A stretch of DNA of 64,000 bases from Glaciecola sp. (GCA_018623155.1 JAAZVZ010000002.1:1-64000), one strand, 5' to 3'; positions 8,611-18,244 are shown, counted from the stretch's first letter. Program-made: numbers and translations. Notes: generated by a model from the sequence alone, not told the origin.

Positions 8611-9003
8611 TTACTCGCCGCCGTCACCCTTCTCCTTGGCTTTTTCTTTCGCTTTATCAAGCAAAGATTTAGCCTCCTCTTTTTTCTCGTCAGCTTTCTC
8701 CTTTAATAGTGAGAGTAAAGCCTTACCTTCATCGACTTTCGCTTTAGCAGCATCGCTGTACTCGCCCATTTTATCCGTAGCTTCCTCTGAGTACTCACCT
8801 ACTGCCACTTTTGCCTGTTCAAGAAGAGCATTCGATTCAGCAAGTGTTTCTTCTGTGCTTTGAACAACAGAATCAGTCGTTTTTACTGCTTTCTCAACAA
8901 CTTCTTTGGTCTCTTCTTGCTGTTGCTCTGAACAGGCACTGAGTAGCAATACTCCTGATAAAACAAGCGAAACAATAGAGAGGGACTGTATTGATTTTTT
9001 CAT
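8611..9003 (-). CDS. Small coiled-coil lipoprotein of unknown function
   Basis: 130 residues. Signal peptide with lipobox LLSAC, so the mature protein should start at Cys24 and be lipid-anchored. The rest is almost entirely charged and helix-forming, rich in Glu, Lys and Ala with repeated VGEYSEEATDKMGEYSDAA-type and KEKADEKKEEAKSLLDKAKEK-like heptads, resembling apolipoprotein or late-embryogenesis style amphipathic helices. No catalytic motif is visible. Aspartate or serine after the lipidated cysteine was checked: Ser25 follows, which favours outer-membrane sorting. Function is not recognised; an envelope-stress or spacer role would be a guess. Confidence 0.72.
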   Translation of the reverse strand: MKKSIQSLSIVSLVLSGVLLLSACSEQQQEETKEVVEKAVKTTDSVVQSTEETLAESNALLEQAKVAVGEYSEEATDKMGEYSDAAKAKVDEGKALLSLLKEKADEKKEEAKSLLDKAKEKAKEKGDGGE

Positions 9004-9114
9004 AAGACTTTCCTTAGTGTGAATTCAGTAACAAATCAGTTATGAGTCATTTAATAAGTGACTACTCTCATAGGATAGATAGCCCTCACCATAATGCAAA
9101 TATTTTGAGATGAT

Positions 9115-10338
9115 TCAATATCGAACAGTCGAGGCAAACTGTCGGTCTGGTCCAAATTGTTCAATACCCTCCACAGGTATTTGATAAATCAATTCAGAAG
9201 CAATTATCTGTCCTGCCAAAGGACCAAGGCATACGCCACTATGCATGACTGCAATAAACACCTCTGGACGCTTTAGTGATGCGCCTAATACTGGATGGCC
9301 GTCTAATGGTAAAGGTCGCCAACCGATGACAACATCGGCTAGAGTAAGTTCTTGCAGTGCAGGAAAGTACTGACTTGCTCTTGTCAATAATTGCCTGCCA
9401 TGTTGCAATGCCAAACTTTGATTAGGAAAGCGGTTAGGACGATTTTGTAAACGCATGGTGTGAGCCTGACCCTCCGGTGGACCATCTTGTTCACCAATGA
9501 CAACAACACCGTCTGCGCGTTGATGGAGGTGTACACCGGGCGCAGCAACCACTGAATGAAGGATGCGTTCTGTTGGCTCAGAAAACGCAATAACTCCTGG
9601 TGTTGATCGCTGTGGTAGGGGCAAACCAGAGAATCGCTCCGGTAACTGTGGATCAGCACCTGAAGCAACAACGACAAAGTCTGATGGGATCGTTCTAAGA
9701 TTTGTTTCTACCCCAATTAATCGCTCATTTCTCAAGACAGGAGCAAGCGCGGCTTCTGGAAAATGCACCTTGGCTCCAAGCCTTATTGCTGCGTCTAATA
9801 ATTGTTTGCTCGCCTGAACTGGATCCACCGCACCATCATTTTGTGCAAAAGCCGCAACCGTTGCATCATCGATCACAATATTAGGTTCTAGCTCCCGAAT
9901 TGCATCAGCATGAATCATGCTAGAACGTTCACCCCAACGCTGCTGCTCTAAAATTTGCTCAGACAAGCGTTGGTTTCTCTGGGTAGACTCGAACCATTCA
10001 ATGGAACCATGCCAATCAATAGGAATAGATAATTCAGCCTGTAGGGCACGCCACTGGCTAAGCCCTAGTTGATTTAAATAATGGTAGTGTTTTGGCTGTT
10101 TTGCCCAACTTGCGTTGAGCCAAGCAAACGTCCCAAGTGTTGAATGACTTGCTGGTGCCTGTTGATCGATAACCGTCACGTCAGCGCCAGCTTTAGACAG
10201 GTAATACGCAGCAGAGCTACCAACAATTCCTGCACCGATCACGGTCACTCTTGGTTTGCTAGCTGCAGCAAAAACAGGAGGTAATGCTATACAAGCGCTA
10301 AGGCTAGCAAATAATTTTAAAGCCGTTCGTCTATCCAT
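9115..10338 (-). CDS. Tat-exported FAD-dependent oxidoreductase (DadA/DAO family)
   Basis: 407 residues. The N-terminus MDRRTALKLFASL followed by a hydrophobic stretch ending FAAA fits a twin-arginine signal, which suits export of a folded flavoprotein. The FAD-binding Rossmann motif VIGAGIVGSSAAYYLSKAG (about 32-50) and the C-terminal GWRPLPLDGHPVLGA and GVCLGPLAGQIIASEL blocks place it with D-amino-acid dehydrogenase/glycine oxidase-like enzymes. The substrate amine is not evident. A perfect palindrome resembling LacI-family operators lies 19-30 bases before the start codon, so local control by a sugar-type repressor is possible. It is transcribed toward the lipoprotein gene and separated from the pullulanase by a terminator. 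Confidence 0.85.
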   Translation of the reverse strand: MDRRTALKLFASLSACIALPPVFAAASKPRVTVIGAGIVGSSAAYYLSKAGADVTVIDQQAPASHSTLGTFAWLNASWAKQPKHYHYLNQLGLSQWRALQAELSIPIDWHGSIEWFESTQRNQRLSEQILEQQRWGERSSMIHADAIRELEPNIVIDDATVAAFAQNDGAVDPVQASKQLLDAAIRLGAKVHFPEAALAPVLRNERLIGVETNLRTIPSDFVVVASGADPQLPERFSGLPLPQRSTPGVIAFSEPTERILHSVVAAPGVHLHQRADGVVVIGEQDGPPEGQAHTMRLQNRPNRFPNQSLALQHGRQLLTRASQYFPALQELTLADVVIGWRPLPLDGHPVLGASLKRPEVFIAVMHSGVCLGPLAGQIIASELIYQIPVEGIEQFGPDRQFASTVRY

Positions 10339-10356
10339 AAATCGCTTACCGTCTTA

Positions 10357-10368
10357 TGAAACGTTTCA
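10357..10368. promoter_or_regulatory. LacI-family-like operator palindrome
   Basis: TGAAACGTTTCA is a perfect 12-base inverted repeat with the central CG typical of LacI/GalR-family operators. It sits just upstream of the FAD oxidoreductase start and downstream of the pullulanase terminator. No LacI-family regulator is encoded in this window, so the binding protein is inferred. Confidence 0.5.
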
Positions 10369-10392
10369 CAATGAAAAGAGATATTAGAATAC

Positions 10393-10424
10393 AAAAAAAA
10401 ACCGCCATATTAAATGGCGGTTTT
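10393..10424 (-). terminator. Terminator of the TonB receptor-pullulanase unit
   Basis: An 11-base perfect inverted repeat (10398-10408 with 10414-10424, core ACCGCCAT/ATGGCGGT) with a five-base loop is followed on the minus strand by a run of T. It lies 20 bases past the pullulanase stop codon. Confidence 0.85.
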
Positions 10425-10443
10425 GGCTATTAGGAATTATTTC

Positions 10444-13400
10444 CTATGGATTTTGTGTCACCGTTAAGCTCGGCACACCCGTTAATGGTGGACCCACTGT
10501 AAAGGTGTAAGTACCGTTGGCAGGGAAGTCAAAACGGAAATTGGTTTGACTGTCCTGTATCAATTGTACTGGCGAATCTAGTGAGATTTCATTCTCACCT
10601 TCTGCTGCCCCCATATTCACAGTTGCCCAATCATCCGATGCGACTTTGAACTCAGTAACGCCTGCAGAAATATCAATCTGCGCTGCATACGTCCCCGTTG
10701 TTGCATCAAATACAACTTCATCTGCTGTACCCCAGCCGTTCATGCCACCACGTAAGAAGACAGGAGTCTCACCAAAGAAGCGGAACTTGAATAAACCAAC
10801 CATTGGCATAGCCGGATCCGACACATCTAATGTAACCAACAACTCCTCAGCGGCTGCGCCTAATAAGCGGAAGTTAGGACCTCCGGCGACATTGGCTTGC
10901 AAGGTACCACCAACGGTGAAGTTGCGCGCTGCATCAGAGTCTTCTGAGGCACCATGATCAACCGTCGACCAGTCTTCAGAAGCGACCTTAAACTCGATGT
11001 CATTGCCATCGTGATTAAATACAGCACTGAAGGTTTTGTTGCCATCATAAGACATCTCGTTGCCAGTACCCCAGCCGTTCATACCACCACGGACATATAC
11101 TGCCGTACCGAAGTATGGATTATCTTTACGGACTAACAACGTTGGATTGTCTAGGTCTGCCGCATCAAATACAAACTCATATGAAGCGTCTGCATCTGGT
11201 GTGAAACGAAGATTGTTATTGGACGGTGCCAATGCAAATGCACTGCCTTCAGTCACAACATCAGACTCACCATCTGGCGCACCAAGGTTTGGATTCGCCC
11301 AGTCAGCTTCAGCAACTTTGAATTGCTCTTGTTGACCGCCAGTTAAGTCATATGTTGCAGTGTAGATACCATCACCAGCATAGTTAAATGGTGTACCTGT
11401 ACCCCATCCATTCATGCTGCCGCGTAAATACACCGTCGTTGAACCATAAGGTACAATATCCGGCGCACCAGATGTTGCGTATGCTGAAAGGCCTGTGCCT
11501 TGTTCAGCGCCTTGGTCCTTCACAAAGACAGCAATCGTTTGGGCAGGCACTGTAAACAGACCATTGCCTTCATCATCATCAGTGCCTTCGGCAAAGCTTG
11601 CACCACGTACGACGGTATCTACCGAAGCCGCTTGTATGTCATGAAGGGTAAAGCCTGTTGCAGTATTCACACGAATAGACGCTTCTTCATAGTTGCTGTT
11701 TATTACAACCATGATTGCATCGACGTTTGAGTCTAAATCAGCAAAACCGGTTCCATCATCAATACTCATCGCAATAACACCTGGTTGCTGCGTGCGACCA
11801 ATGTTATGGAAACCGACACGTGCTTTGATATCTGCCGCCGTTGTTAAACGGAACAGTTCAGAACCACTGCGGATACGAAGTAGTTCTTTAAACACATTAC
11901 CTGCAAAGGCAATTTGCTCAGCTGATGCGGCTCTGTCTGAACCATATACGAACCCACCAATGGTTTCCCATGCACTTTGGTTATCTTGTGCTAATGGCAA
12001 ACCCACATTCCAGTTATTGGACGCTTTGGTAAAGTCAGTTTTGTTGAACCAGTCGCCGGCGTCATAGGTGTTGCGGTCCATTGACTTAGAGCGTAACAAA
12101 TCACCACCAAGTTGTAGGAATGGAACACCTTGAGACATCAACGGTAAACCTAACGCCATGTTGTGAGCACGCACACGCTGATCAATCGTTAGATCATTAG
12201 GCAAGACGTACTGTAGCTGATCCCAGAGCGTATTACCGTCGTGTTTAGACACATAGTTAATGATATCTGCAGGGTCCATTGCATAACCACCAAACGCTGA
12301 CGTATTAGACGCTACGCCATTTTGGTCTTCAATGACAAAGTCAGTTAATGTGCCAGCTAAGCCTGACTTGATGCGATCACCTTTATCTAGTTTTGCACCG
12401 TTGTCATCACTATTGCGAGCAAAGAACTGTCCCTGACGGATATCCTCACGCATACGATCGTTGAACGTACCAATTCCACTGCCGGCTAAGTTACCTTGTG
12501 TGGCCTGAGTCGCACCTCGGTCTGGATTGTTCCAACCTTCACCATAGAAATAGTTGTCGGGATCAACCGCTTGAACCGCATCACGTAATGCTAAAACCGT
12601 TTCTTCAGAGTGAAGTCCCATCAAATCAAAGCGGAATGCATCAAACTTGTATTGCGTTGTCCACATTAACAATGAATCTTCCATGAACTTCGCCATCATA
12701 CGTGAACGATCTTCAGTATCGTCACAGCAAGATTGACGTAAAATACCGCCTGTTGATGTGTCGTAACGATGATAATAACCCGGCACGACTTTATCTAATA
12801 CTGATTTTTCATTCAGTCCTGATGCATTCGTGTGGTTATATACAACGTCTAAGACCGTACGCAATCCCATGCCATGCAATGCTTGAATCATGGTACGCAT
12901 TTCTAAAATACGCGCAACGCCATCAGGATTAGTTGCATAAGAACCTTCTGGAGCATTGAAGTGATGCGGATCATAACCCCAGTTATATTGGTCATAGTTA
13001 CGAACTTGATTCATCAACTCTTGAGCAGCTGAAGGATCTAAGAACGGATCATAGCTTTCAAGCAATTGTTGTATTGTCATATCACGGATAGACGTATCCT
13101 CGCAGATATCCAAACGACGATTCAACAAACACAATTCAAAAACAGTGCTGTTCAAATCAACCGTACGGTCACTGCGCTCATCAATCGTTGCAATGTCGTT
13201 CGCAGGTAACATGTGGAAGTGCGTTACCCCTGCTTCCGCTAGAGCTGTCAAGTGATTGACCGGTGCAGTATTTTCTTGAGCAAACGCCAAGAATTTGCCA
13301 CGCACCGCTTCAGGTGTGGACGCATCCAATGCCGAGAAGTCGCGGATATGACCTTCATAAATCACCGCATCTTCAGGATTTGTGATCGTCGGTATTGTGT

Positions 13401-14820
13401 GATCATCCCAACCTTCAGGCTTCAAGTCGGCATCGTTTAGGTTCACAAATTGTGAGAAACGACCGTTCACCCCTAAGCTGACGGAATATGGGTCAGTCAC
13501 TTCGTATGACTCAATGTCACCTGACACTGGATGGAATACCGTCATCGCGAAGCGATAGAACATGCGATCCAAACCGGAGCCAGAATATGACCAAATACCG
13601 GTTGCACTGTCTTCAGTCATTGCATGAGATGCCTGTAGACGTTTCTCAGCATTATAGACTTTTAACATCACAGATTGTGCAGTAGGTGCCCATACATTAA
13701 CGGTAACATCGCCATTTTCCGCGTAAACTAAGCCAAGTTGAGCTTCATCCGCATCGGCTTCACCAGAGGTATAAATGCTATCTAGTGCGTTGGCGATTTG
13801 TACACCTGTTGCAGCGACTAAGACACCTTCGGCATCATAGCCACCTAAAACAGCTTGACCTTTTAATACCGCTTTAGCTTCTTCTACTGTCCACGCACCA
13901 GCGTAGCCTTGAGCACCGGTTACTTCTGGGTCGATTGCCATTTGCGCATCGGTCAAATCCACACTCGTCAAATCAACCGCAGTACCATTAAGCCCAGTAT
14001 CAACTGATGCTTCAATTCCAGCGGTAGTTGAATAATGCAACTTCACCGCAGAGACTGCATCTGGTGCATCCCATACGAGTGTCGTAGCATCAATCCAGTG
14101 GGCAGCCATACCATCGATTTGAACTGGACGCTCACCAAGTGAGATAATCGGGAATTCAAACACTGTTGGCTCACCAGTAATGGTGAAGTTCATTCGTGCA
14201 AAGCGAGCCTCAGCTTCAGTCGGTTCCGGCGCATCTTCAGCGTCACGTAATTTACCTCTGAAGTCCGCGCCACCCATTTCTTTACCCGCATCGTCAGTAC
14301 CGATATGGATAATGAAGTTGTGACAGCTACCATAATCCGCTTTTAGATCTAAAATCCAATAGGCGCCATAGTTAGGATCCACACCATTGTGTACCAAACC
14401 ATTATCCCAAGAAGCGGCAAGAGAGCTTGCTTGTAATGCATCACATGCATCGTTATTCCAAGTGTGCAAACGCCACCCTTCATATGATGCATCATTGGTT
14501 GTATTCGGCGCACCTGCAGCAGCTCGGTTGTAATACAACACAGCTTGACTATCAGTTGGGAATACGGATGGGTCTGGAAGTGATGTATTCACGCCCACGA
14601 CACAATTTTCATTCGCCGCATCAGGTACTGTTGGCGCAGCACACTGAATCGGAGGTGGTGGCACACAGGCAGTACCTTGTGCATTAGGGACATTAGGTGC
14701 AGAACACGCGAGAAGTTGGACGCCAGAATCGATATCTGAACCACCGCCGCCACAGCCTGCAAGGCCTAGAGTACCTATAACAAGTACTAATGCACCTAGT
14801 TTTCGGAATGTTTTAAACAT
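10444..14820 (-). CDS. Lipoprotein pullulanase-type alpha-1,6-glucosidase with three C-terminal repeat modules
   Basis: 1458 residues, longer than typical bacterial pullulanases (about 1000-1100). Lipobox LAGC (Cys23) followed by a glycine/serine linker indicates an outer-membrane lipoprotein. A CBM41/PUD-like starch module lies around 85-215, a CBM48-like region precedes the GH13 barrel, and the barrel shows VDVVYNHT, nucleophile D732 in FRFDLMG, acid/base E761 in YGEGW and D861 in SKHDGN. After a DUF3372-like C-domain come three related modules (about 1127-1458), each beginning with VYLRGSMNGWGTG or a close variant and containing EFKVASEDW-like blocks. It debranches pullulan, starch or glycogen at the cell surface. 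It lies 18 bases after the TonB receptor gene and is probably co-transcribed. Confidence 0.93.
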   Translation of the reverse strand: MFKTFRKLGALVLVIGTLGLAGCGGGGSDIDSGVQLLACSAPNVPNAQGTACVPPPPIQCAAPTVPDAANENCVVGVNTSLPDPSVFPTDSQAVLYYNRAAAGAPNTTNDASYEGWRLHTWNNDACDALQASSLAASWDNGLVHNGVDPNYGAYWILDLKADYGSCHNFIIHIGTDDAGKEMGGADFRGKLRDAEDAPEPTEAEARFARMNFTITGEPTVFEFPIISLGERPVQIDGMAAHWIDATTLVWDAPDAVSAVKLHYSTTAGIEASVDTGLNGTAVDLTSVDLTDAQMAIDPEVTGAQGYAGAWTVEEAKAVLKGQAVLGGYDAEGVLVAATGVQIANALDSIYTSGEADADEAQLGLVYAENGDVTVNVWAPTAQSVMLKVYNAEKRLQASHAMTEDSATGIWSYSGSGLDRMFYRFAMTVFHPVSGDIESYEVTDPYSVSLGVNGRFSQFVNLNDADLKPEGWDDHTIPTITNPEDAVIYEGHIRDFSALDASTPEAVRGKFLAFAQENTAPVNHLTALAEAGVTHFHMLPANDIATIDERSDRTVDLNSTVFELCLLNRRLDICEDTSIRDMTIQQLLESYDPFLDPSAAQELMNQVRNYDQYNWGYDPHHFNAPEGSYATNPDGVARILEMRTMIQALHGMGLRTVLDVVYNHTNASGLNEKSVLDKVVPGYYHRYDTSTGGILRQSCCDDTEDRSRMMAKFMEDSLLMWTTQYKFDAFRFDLMGLHSEETVLALRDAVQAVDPDNYFYGEGWNNPDRGATQATQGNLAGSGIGTFNDRMREDIRQGQFFARNSDDNGAKLDKGDRIKSGLAGTLTDFVIEDQNGVASNTSAFGGYAMDPADIINYVSKHDGNTLWDQLQYVLPNDLTIDQRVRAHNMALGLPLMSQGVPFLQLGGDLLRSKSMDRNTYDAGDWFNKTDFTKASNNWNVGLPLAQDNQSAWETIGGFVYGSDRAASAEQIAFAGNVFKELLRIRSGSELFRLTTAADIKARVGFHNIGRTQQPGVIAMSIDDGTGFADLDSNVDAIMVVINSNYEEASIRVNTATGFTLHDIQAASVDTVVRGASFAEGTDDDEGNGLFTVPAQTIAVFVKDQGAEQGTGLSAYATSGAPDIVPYGSTTVYLRGSMNGWGTGTPFNYAGDGIYTATYDLTGGQQEQFKVAEADWANPNLGAPDGESDVVTEGSAFALAPSNNNLRFTPDADASYEFVFDAADLDNPTLLVRKDNPYFGTAVYVRGGMNGWGTGNEMSYDGNKTFSAVFNHDGNDIEFKVASEDWSTVDHGASEDSDAARNFTVGGTLQANVAGGPNFRLLGAAAEELLVTLDVSDPAMPMVGLFKFRFFGETPVFLRGGMNGWGTADEVVFDATTGTYAAQIDISAGVTEFKVASDDWATVNMGAAEGENEISLDSPVQLIQDSQTNFRFDFPANGTYTFTVGPPLTGVPSLTVTQNP
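10450..11440 (-). repeat. Three tandem modules at the pullulanase C-terminus
   Basis: Each of the three units of about 100-110 codons starts with a (V/F)(Y/F)(L/V)RG(S/G)MNGWGT block and ends near (F)KVA(E/S)(A/D/E)DW. The units also share DNA, for instance the minus-strand complement of CCCCAGCCGTTCAT at about 10729 and 11071. The modules probably bind starch, which is inferred from position and from similarity to carbohydrate-binding beta-sandwich domains. Confidence 0.75.
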
Positions 14821-14838
14821 AATCTTATTACTCCGATG

Positions 14839-17820
14839 TTATAGTGAATAGGTCATACCTAAGAAGTACTGAGTACCAAAATACTGAATCGTACCGGTTA
14901 ATGACTCATCGCCAAAGTACGTTTTAGTAGGTGCATCAGTCACGTTATTCGCTTGGAATAACACGCTTAGGTTTTCATTGATTTCATAAGACGCTTGCAT
15001 GTCAACGACGACTTCTTTATCGAAGTTAACTACTTGCTCATTTACTGCAACTTGTTGAGACACAAATGGGTCACGATAACGCGTGCTCACTCGAGCTTCA
15101 AAACCATCATGTTCCCAGAATGCAGTAAAGGTCGCGACTTGATTAGAGAGACCTGGCAAATCTGAGGTGAAAACACCGCCACCTGTGGTGCGTGTAATTT
15201 CAGATTCGGTATAAGAGTAACTTGCATTAACGCCTAAACCAGACCACAGACCTGGAAGGAACGAATAAATTTCGGTGTATGCAATTTCAACACCGCGGAT
15301 ATATCCACCTTCTGCGTTATTCACTGCTGTCGTGTAGGTACCATTTTCAGTTGGTACTGTGACGGTAATTGGATCACCAGAAGAGTTGAGTACAGGCTCG
15401 TCATCTTCATCTAACACAGTCACAGACACTTCAGTAGGCACATCAAAGCCGTTTGCAGCAAAATCATAAGGATTTGTGGCAAACGTATCGATGAATGACT
15501 TAATGTCTTTGTGGAATAAGGCAAAGACAAACGCCCCATCTGTATCGTCAAAATAACGCTCATAAGAGATATCAAATTGATTCGCTAAAAACGGACGTAA
15601 GAACGGACTATTGGTACTTGAACCATTTATCACTGCTGTTGGATTAGTTAATACAACATCACCCGTATCTTCATCAATCGACGCAAATACATCTGATACA
15701 CGAACATTCGCGTTGGCAAACAAACGATTGATCGGAGGACGTCCCATCACCTTAGCTGCGGCAAAACGGATTTGCTCGTTTTCAGAAATCTTAAAGTTCA
15801 AGTTTAGCGATGGTAGGTAATTAGTATATTCATCACCTATGATGTCTAAGGCATACCAGTCATTAATTAGACCGGCTTCATCAGTGAGGTACTGAGCACC
15901 GTTTTCAGGATTACCACGAGTGTCAATAACGTTCCCTAACTCATCAACAATGTCTTCAGAAACATCTCTTAATACCGTTGAAGATTGTTTAGTATCCACA
16001 CGACGTACACCAATATTACCTGTCACCGGTAAATCACCGATTTCGGCATCAATATTGGCCATAATATACGCGGAAGTCACCTCTTCAAATACATCACCAG
16101 ATTCAGTAACAGACCATGAAGTGTTAGGTCCTTGACCTGGCGTTGGGCTATTGATGACACCAGGATGAGCAGTACCCCAGGTTTGTACTGGTTGTGGAAT
16201 ACCTGTCGGGAACCACGCATTGAGCGCTTTATCCAAATCAATCGAAAGATAACTTGGGAAGTAACTAAACTCGCCTTTCCAATCCACAACTTCGACCATA
16301 TCAGAGGTCAACTGCAATGGCGGTTGATTTCGTGGAAAACCTGAGTCAGAGCCATACTCAAATACTGAGCGGTCTGATGAGTATTCACGATCGGAATAAC
16401 GTGCCCCAAATTCAATCGAGGAAATAAAATCACTATCAACCAAATATTTAAAATCTAAACGAAACGCTTCAATTGCATCTTCGTTTTGATATGGGTAAAT
16501 ACCATATTTACTGGCCATGACGCGGTTGATATCACTGAATGCATCAAATTGACTAAAACCAATATCAGGAAGGTCTAGTCCGTTGTTTTGGTAAACAATT
16601 TGAACATTTTCATCAAATACTGCTGTATCGGCATTCGCATCGACCGCCACGTTTGACCACAATAAGCCATTACGGAAATCAGACGATGCAGATGAATAGG
16701 ATGCGTCAAAACTGACTGACCAATCATCTGTAATATCCCACTGGGCGTTGACACCATAACTTTTCACTTCATCAAAATCTTGGTTGTCATCGTTTACTAA
16801 CTCAACACGTGTCGCACTAGATGAGTTGCGTGTAAACGTACCTCCGGTCACGAAACCGTTGGGATTCACAGTTAGATTAGATAAAGAGGCTTGATTCGCA
16901 GCAAGCTTTACACGGAAACCACGCGCAAATTGTTCCGAGTCAAAACGCGACAAGAAAAAGTCTGATTTTAAGCGGAAATTATCCACTGGCTGCCATTCTA
17001 TGGCTGCCATGTAACCGTTACGTGTTTCTTCACCGCCCTTGTGCTGCATCTCGAAACCTTCAGATACAGTGACTTCTTGGCCTTCATAAGTGCGAGTACC
17101 CCCTGGTGCTAACCCAATATACTGCGTCGCGACCGATGGTTGGAATAAGCGTGCATAACCCAATGCTAAGCCTAATGTATCATCAAGATATTTACCTTGA
17201 TAAGAAAAGCTTAAACGACTACCAAAATCGGAATTATCGGCTACTTCATCAGAACGGTCGTTGGTCATACCACGAACGTTTAGGCCAAATGTGTGAGTTT
17301 GGTCGTTGTTAAGTGGACTTGCCGTAACAAGTTCTACTGTCCCTGCAACACCGCCTTCGATAAGAGATGCTTTAGGTGATTTGTATACTGCAGCTGAACT
17401 AATGAGCTCTGACGGATATTGGTCAAATTCAATTGAACGGTCTCCCGAGGTCGAAACCTGCTCACGGCCATTCAAAGTTGAAAAAACGAAGTCACCCGAT
17501 AAACCACGGATATTGATTTCCGCAGCCTGACCACCTGTACGTACCGCTGAAATACCAGGTAATCGCGTTAACGCGTCTGCCATCGATACATCAGGTAAGC
17601 CACCAAGATCATCTGCTGATAGTTGTTCTGAAACCGTGTCGCCAAAGCGTTTTTGATTCAGTGATTTAATCAAGCTGGTGGAGAATCCACGCACCTCAAT
17701 GACTTCCACTTCTTCTTTTTTTTGTGCTTCTTCTGCTTCCTGAGCATATAACGGCGTCGCCATTACAAGCCCACTGGCAGCGAGCGCAGCGGTTATCATA
17801 CTGGGTCTAAATTTATTCAT
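14839..17820 (-). CDS. TonB-dependent receptor, probable maltodextrin/starch transporter
   Basis: 993 residues. Signal peptide about 1-26 (ends PLYAQ) followed by an acidic linker and a TonB-box-like stretch EVEVIEVRGF (about 37-46). The plug domain has LADALTRLPGI-type and AEINIRGLSGDFVFSTLNGRE-type blocks, and the C-terminus ends FLGMTYSL, a typical outer-membrane barrel ending. It belongs to the large TIGR01782-type receptors common in marine Alteromonadales and Caulobacterales for glycan uptake. The adjacent co-directional pullulanase indicates maltodextrin, pullulan or glycogen fragments as cargo (inference from context). No inner-membrane transporter is adjacent. Confidence 0.9.
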   Translation of the reverse strand: MNKFRPSMITAALAASGLVMATPLYAQEAEEAQKKEEVEVIEVRGFSTSLIKSLNQKRFGDTVSEQLSADDLGGLPDVSMADALTRLPGISAVRTGGQAAEINIRGLSGDFVFSTLNGREQVSTSGDRSIEFDQYPSELISSAAVYKSPKASLIEGGVAGTVELVTASPLNNDQTHTFGLNVRGMTNDRSDEVADNSDFGSRLSFSYQGKYLDDTLGLALGYARLFQPSVATQYIGLAPGGTRTYEGQEVTVSEGFEMQHKGGEETRNGYMAAIEWQPVDNFRLKSDFFLSRFDSEQFARGFRVKLAANQASLSNLTVNPNGFVTGGTFTRNSSSATRVELVNDDNQDFDEVKSYGVNAQWDITDDWSVSFDASYSSASSDFRNGLLWSNVAVDANADTAVFDENVQIVYQNNGLDLPDIGFSQFDAFSDINRVMASKYGIYPYQNEDAIEAFRLDFKYLVDSDFISSIEFGARYSDREYSSDRSVFEYGSDSGFPRNQPPLQLTSDMVEVVDWKGEFSYFPSYLSIDLDKALNAWFPTGIPQPVQTWGTAHPGVINSPTPGQGPNTSWSVTESGDVFEEVTSAYIMANIDAEIGDLPVTGNIGVRRVDTKQSSTVLRDVSEDIVDELGNVIDTRGNPENGAQYLTDEAGLINDWYALDIIGDEYTNYLPSLNLNFKISENEQIRFAAAKVMGRPPINRLFANANVRVSDVFASIDEDTGDVVLTNPTAVINGSSTNSPFLRPFLANQFDISYERYFDDTDGAFVFALFHKDIKSFIDTFATNPYDFAANGFDVPTEVSVTVLDEDDEPVLNSSGDPITVTVPTENGTYTTAVNNAEGGYIRGVEIAYTEIYSFLPGLWSGLGVNASYSYTESEITRTTGGGVFTSDLPGLSNQVATFTAFWEHDGFEARVSTRYRDPFVSQQVAVNEQVVNFDKEVVVDMQASYEINENLSVLFQANNVTDAPTKTYFGDESLTGTIQYFGTQYFLGMTYSL

Positions 17821-18040
17821 TAGTGTGTCCCATTCCCATTGTAAAAATATGAATCACGCCATTAAACGCAACTCACGCTGTTTATCACGTTCCACAATAA
17901 GAAAAATACGAATGGACTACAACTTTCTACATACGTATTCATAACATTTATGTAACAAAACAAAATGAACAAAACCGATATTCTGGCCAGCAGACAACTC
18001 ATCAAGCCAACGCCATACTCACAAAGCATCCAAAACATAT

Positions 18041-18046
18041 AGGAGA
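18041..18046 (+). promoter_or_regulatory. Ribosome binding site of the double-glycine peptide gene
   Basis: AGGAGA lies seven bases before the ATG at 18054. This strong site, with the leader motif, is the main reason to accept such a short gene as real. Confidence 0.75.
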
Positions 18047-18053
18047 ATGGATT

Positions 18054-18227
18054 ATGCAAACATTACAAAGTAAAGAATTGAAAAATGTGACTGGTGGCAC
18101 GTTAACAGCACCGGCCCCAACCAATCCGATCAATCCATCGGATTTTCAGCAGCTACTTATACGAAAGAATCATGGGGTGTTAGAACAGTACCCTGCTCGA
18201 ATGCATACATGGATGCAAAATAACTAA
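18054..18227 (+). CDS. Small peptide with double-glycine (bacteriocin-type) leader
   Basis: 57 residues. The first 15, MQTLQSKELKNVTGG, match the double-glycine leader used by peptides exported through C39-peptidase ABC transporters: a conserved LxxxELxxVxGG pattern ending in GG, where cleavage is expected. The predicted mature peptide has 42 residues (from TLTAPAPT to WMQNN), is proline-rich at its start, has no cysteine, and carries His, Arg and Lys in the second half (LLIRKNHGVLEQYPARMH). A strong ribosome site precedes it and a perfect 12-base-pair hairpin follows. No transporter, immunity or modification gene is adjacent, so it is an orphan. It could be a microcin-like toxin, a signal peptide, or a relic; function is unknown. 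Confidence 0.7.
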   Translation: MQTLQSKELKNVTGGTLTAPAPTNPINPSDFQQLLIRKNHGVLEQYPARMHTWMQNN

Positions 18228-18244
18228 ACTTAACTGCATCCACA

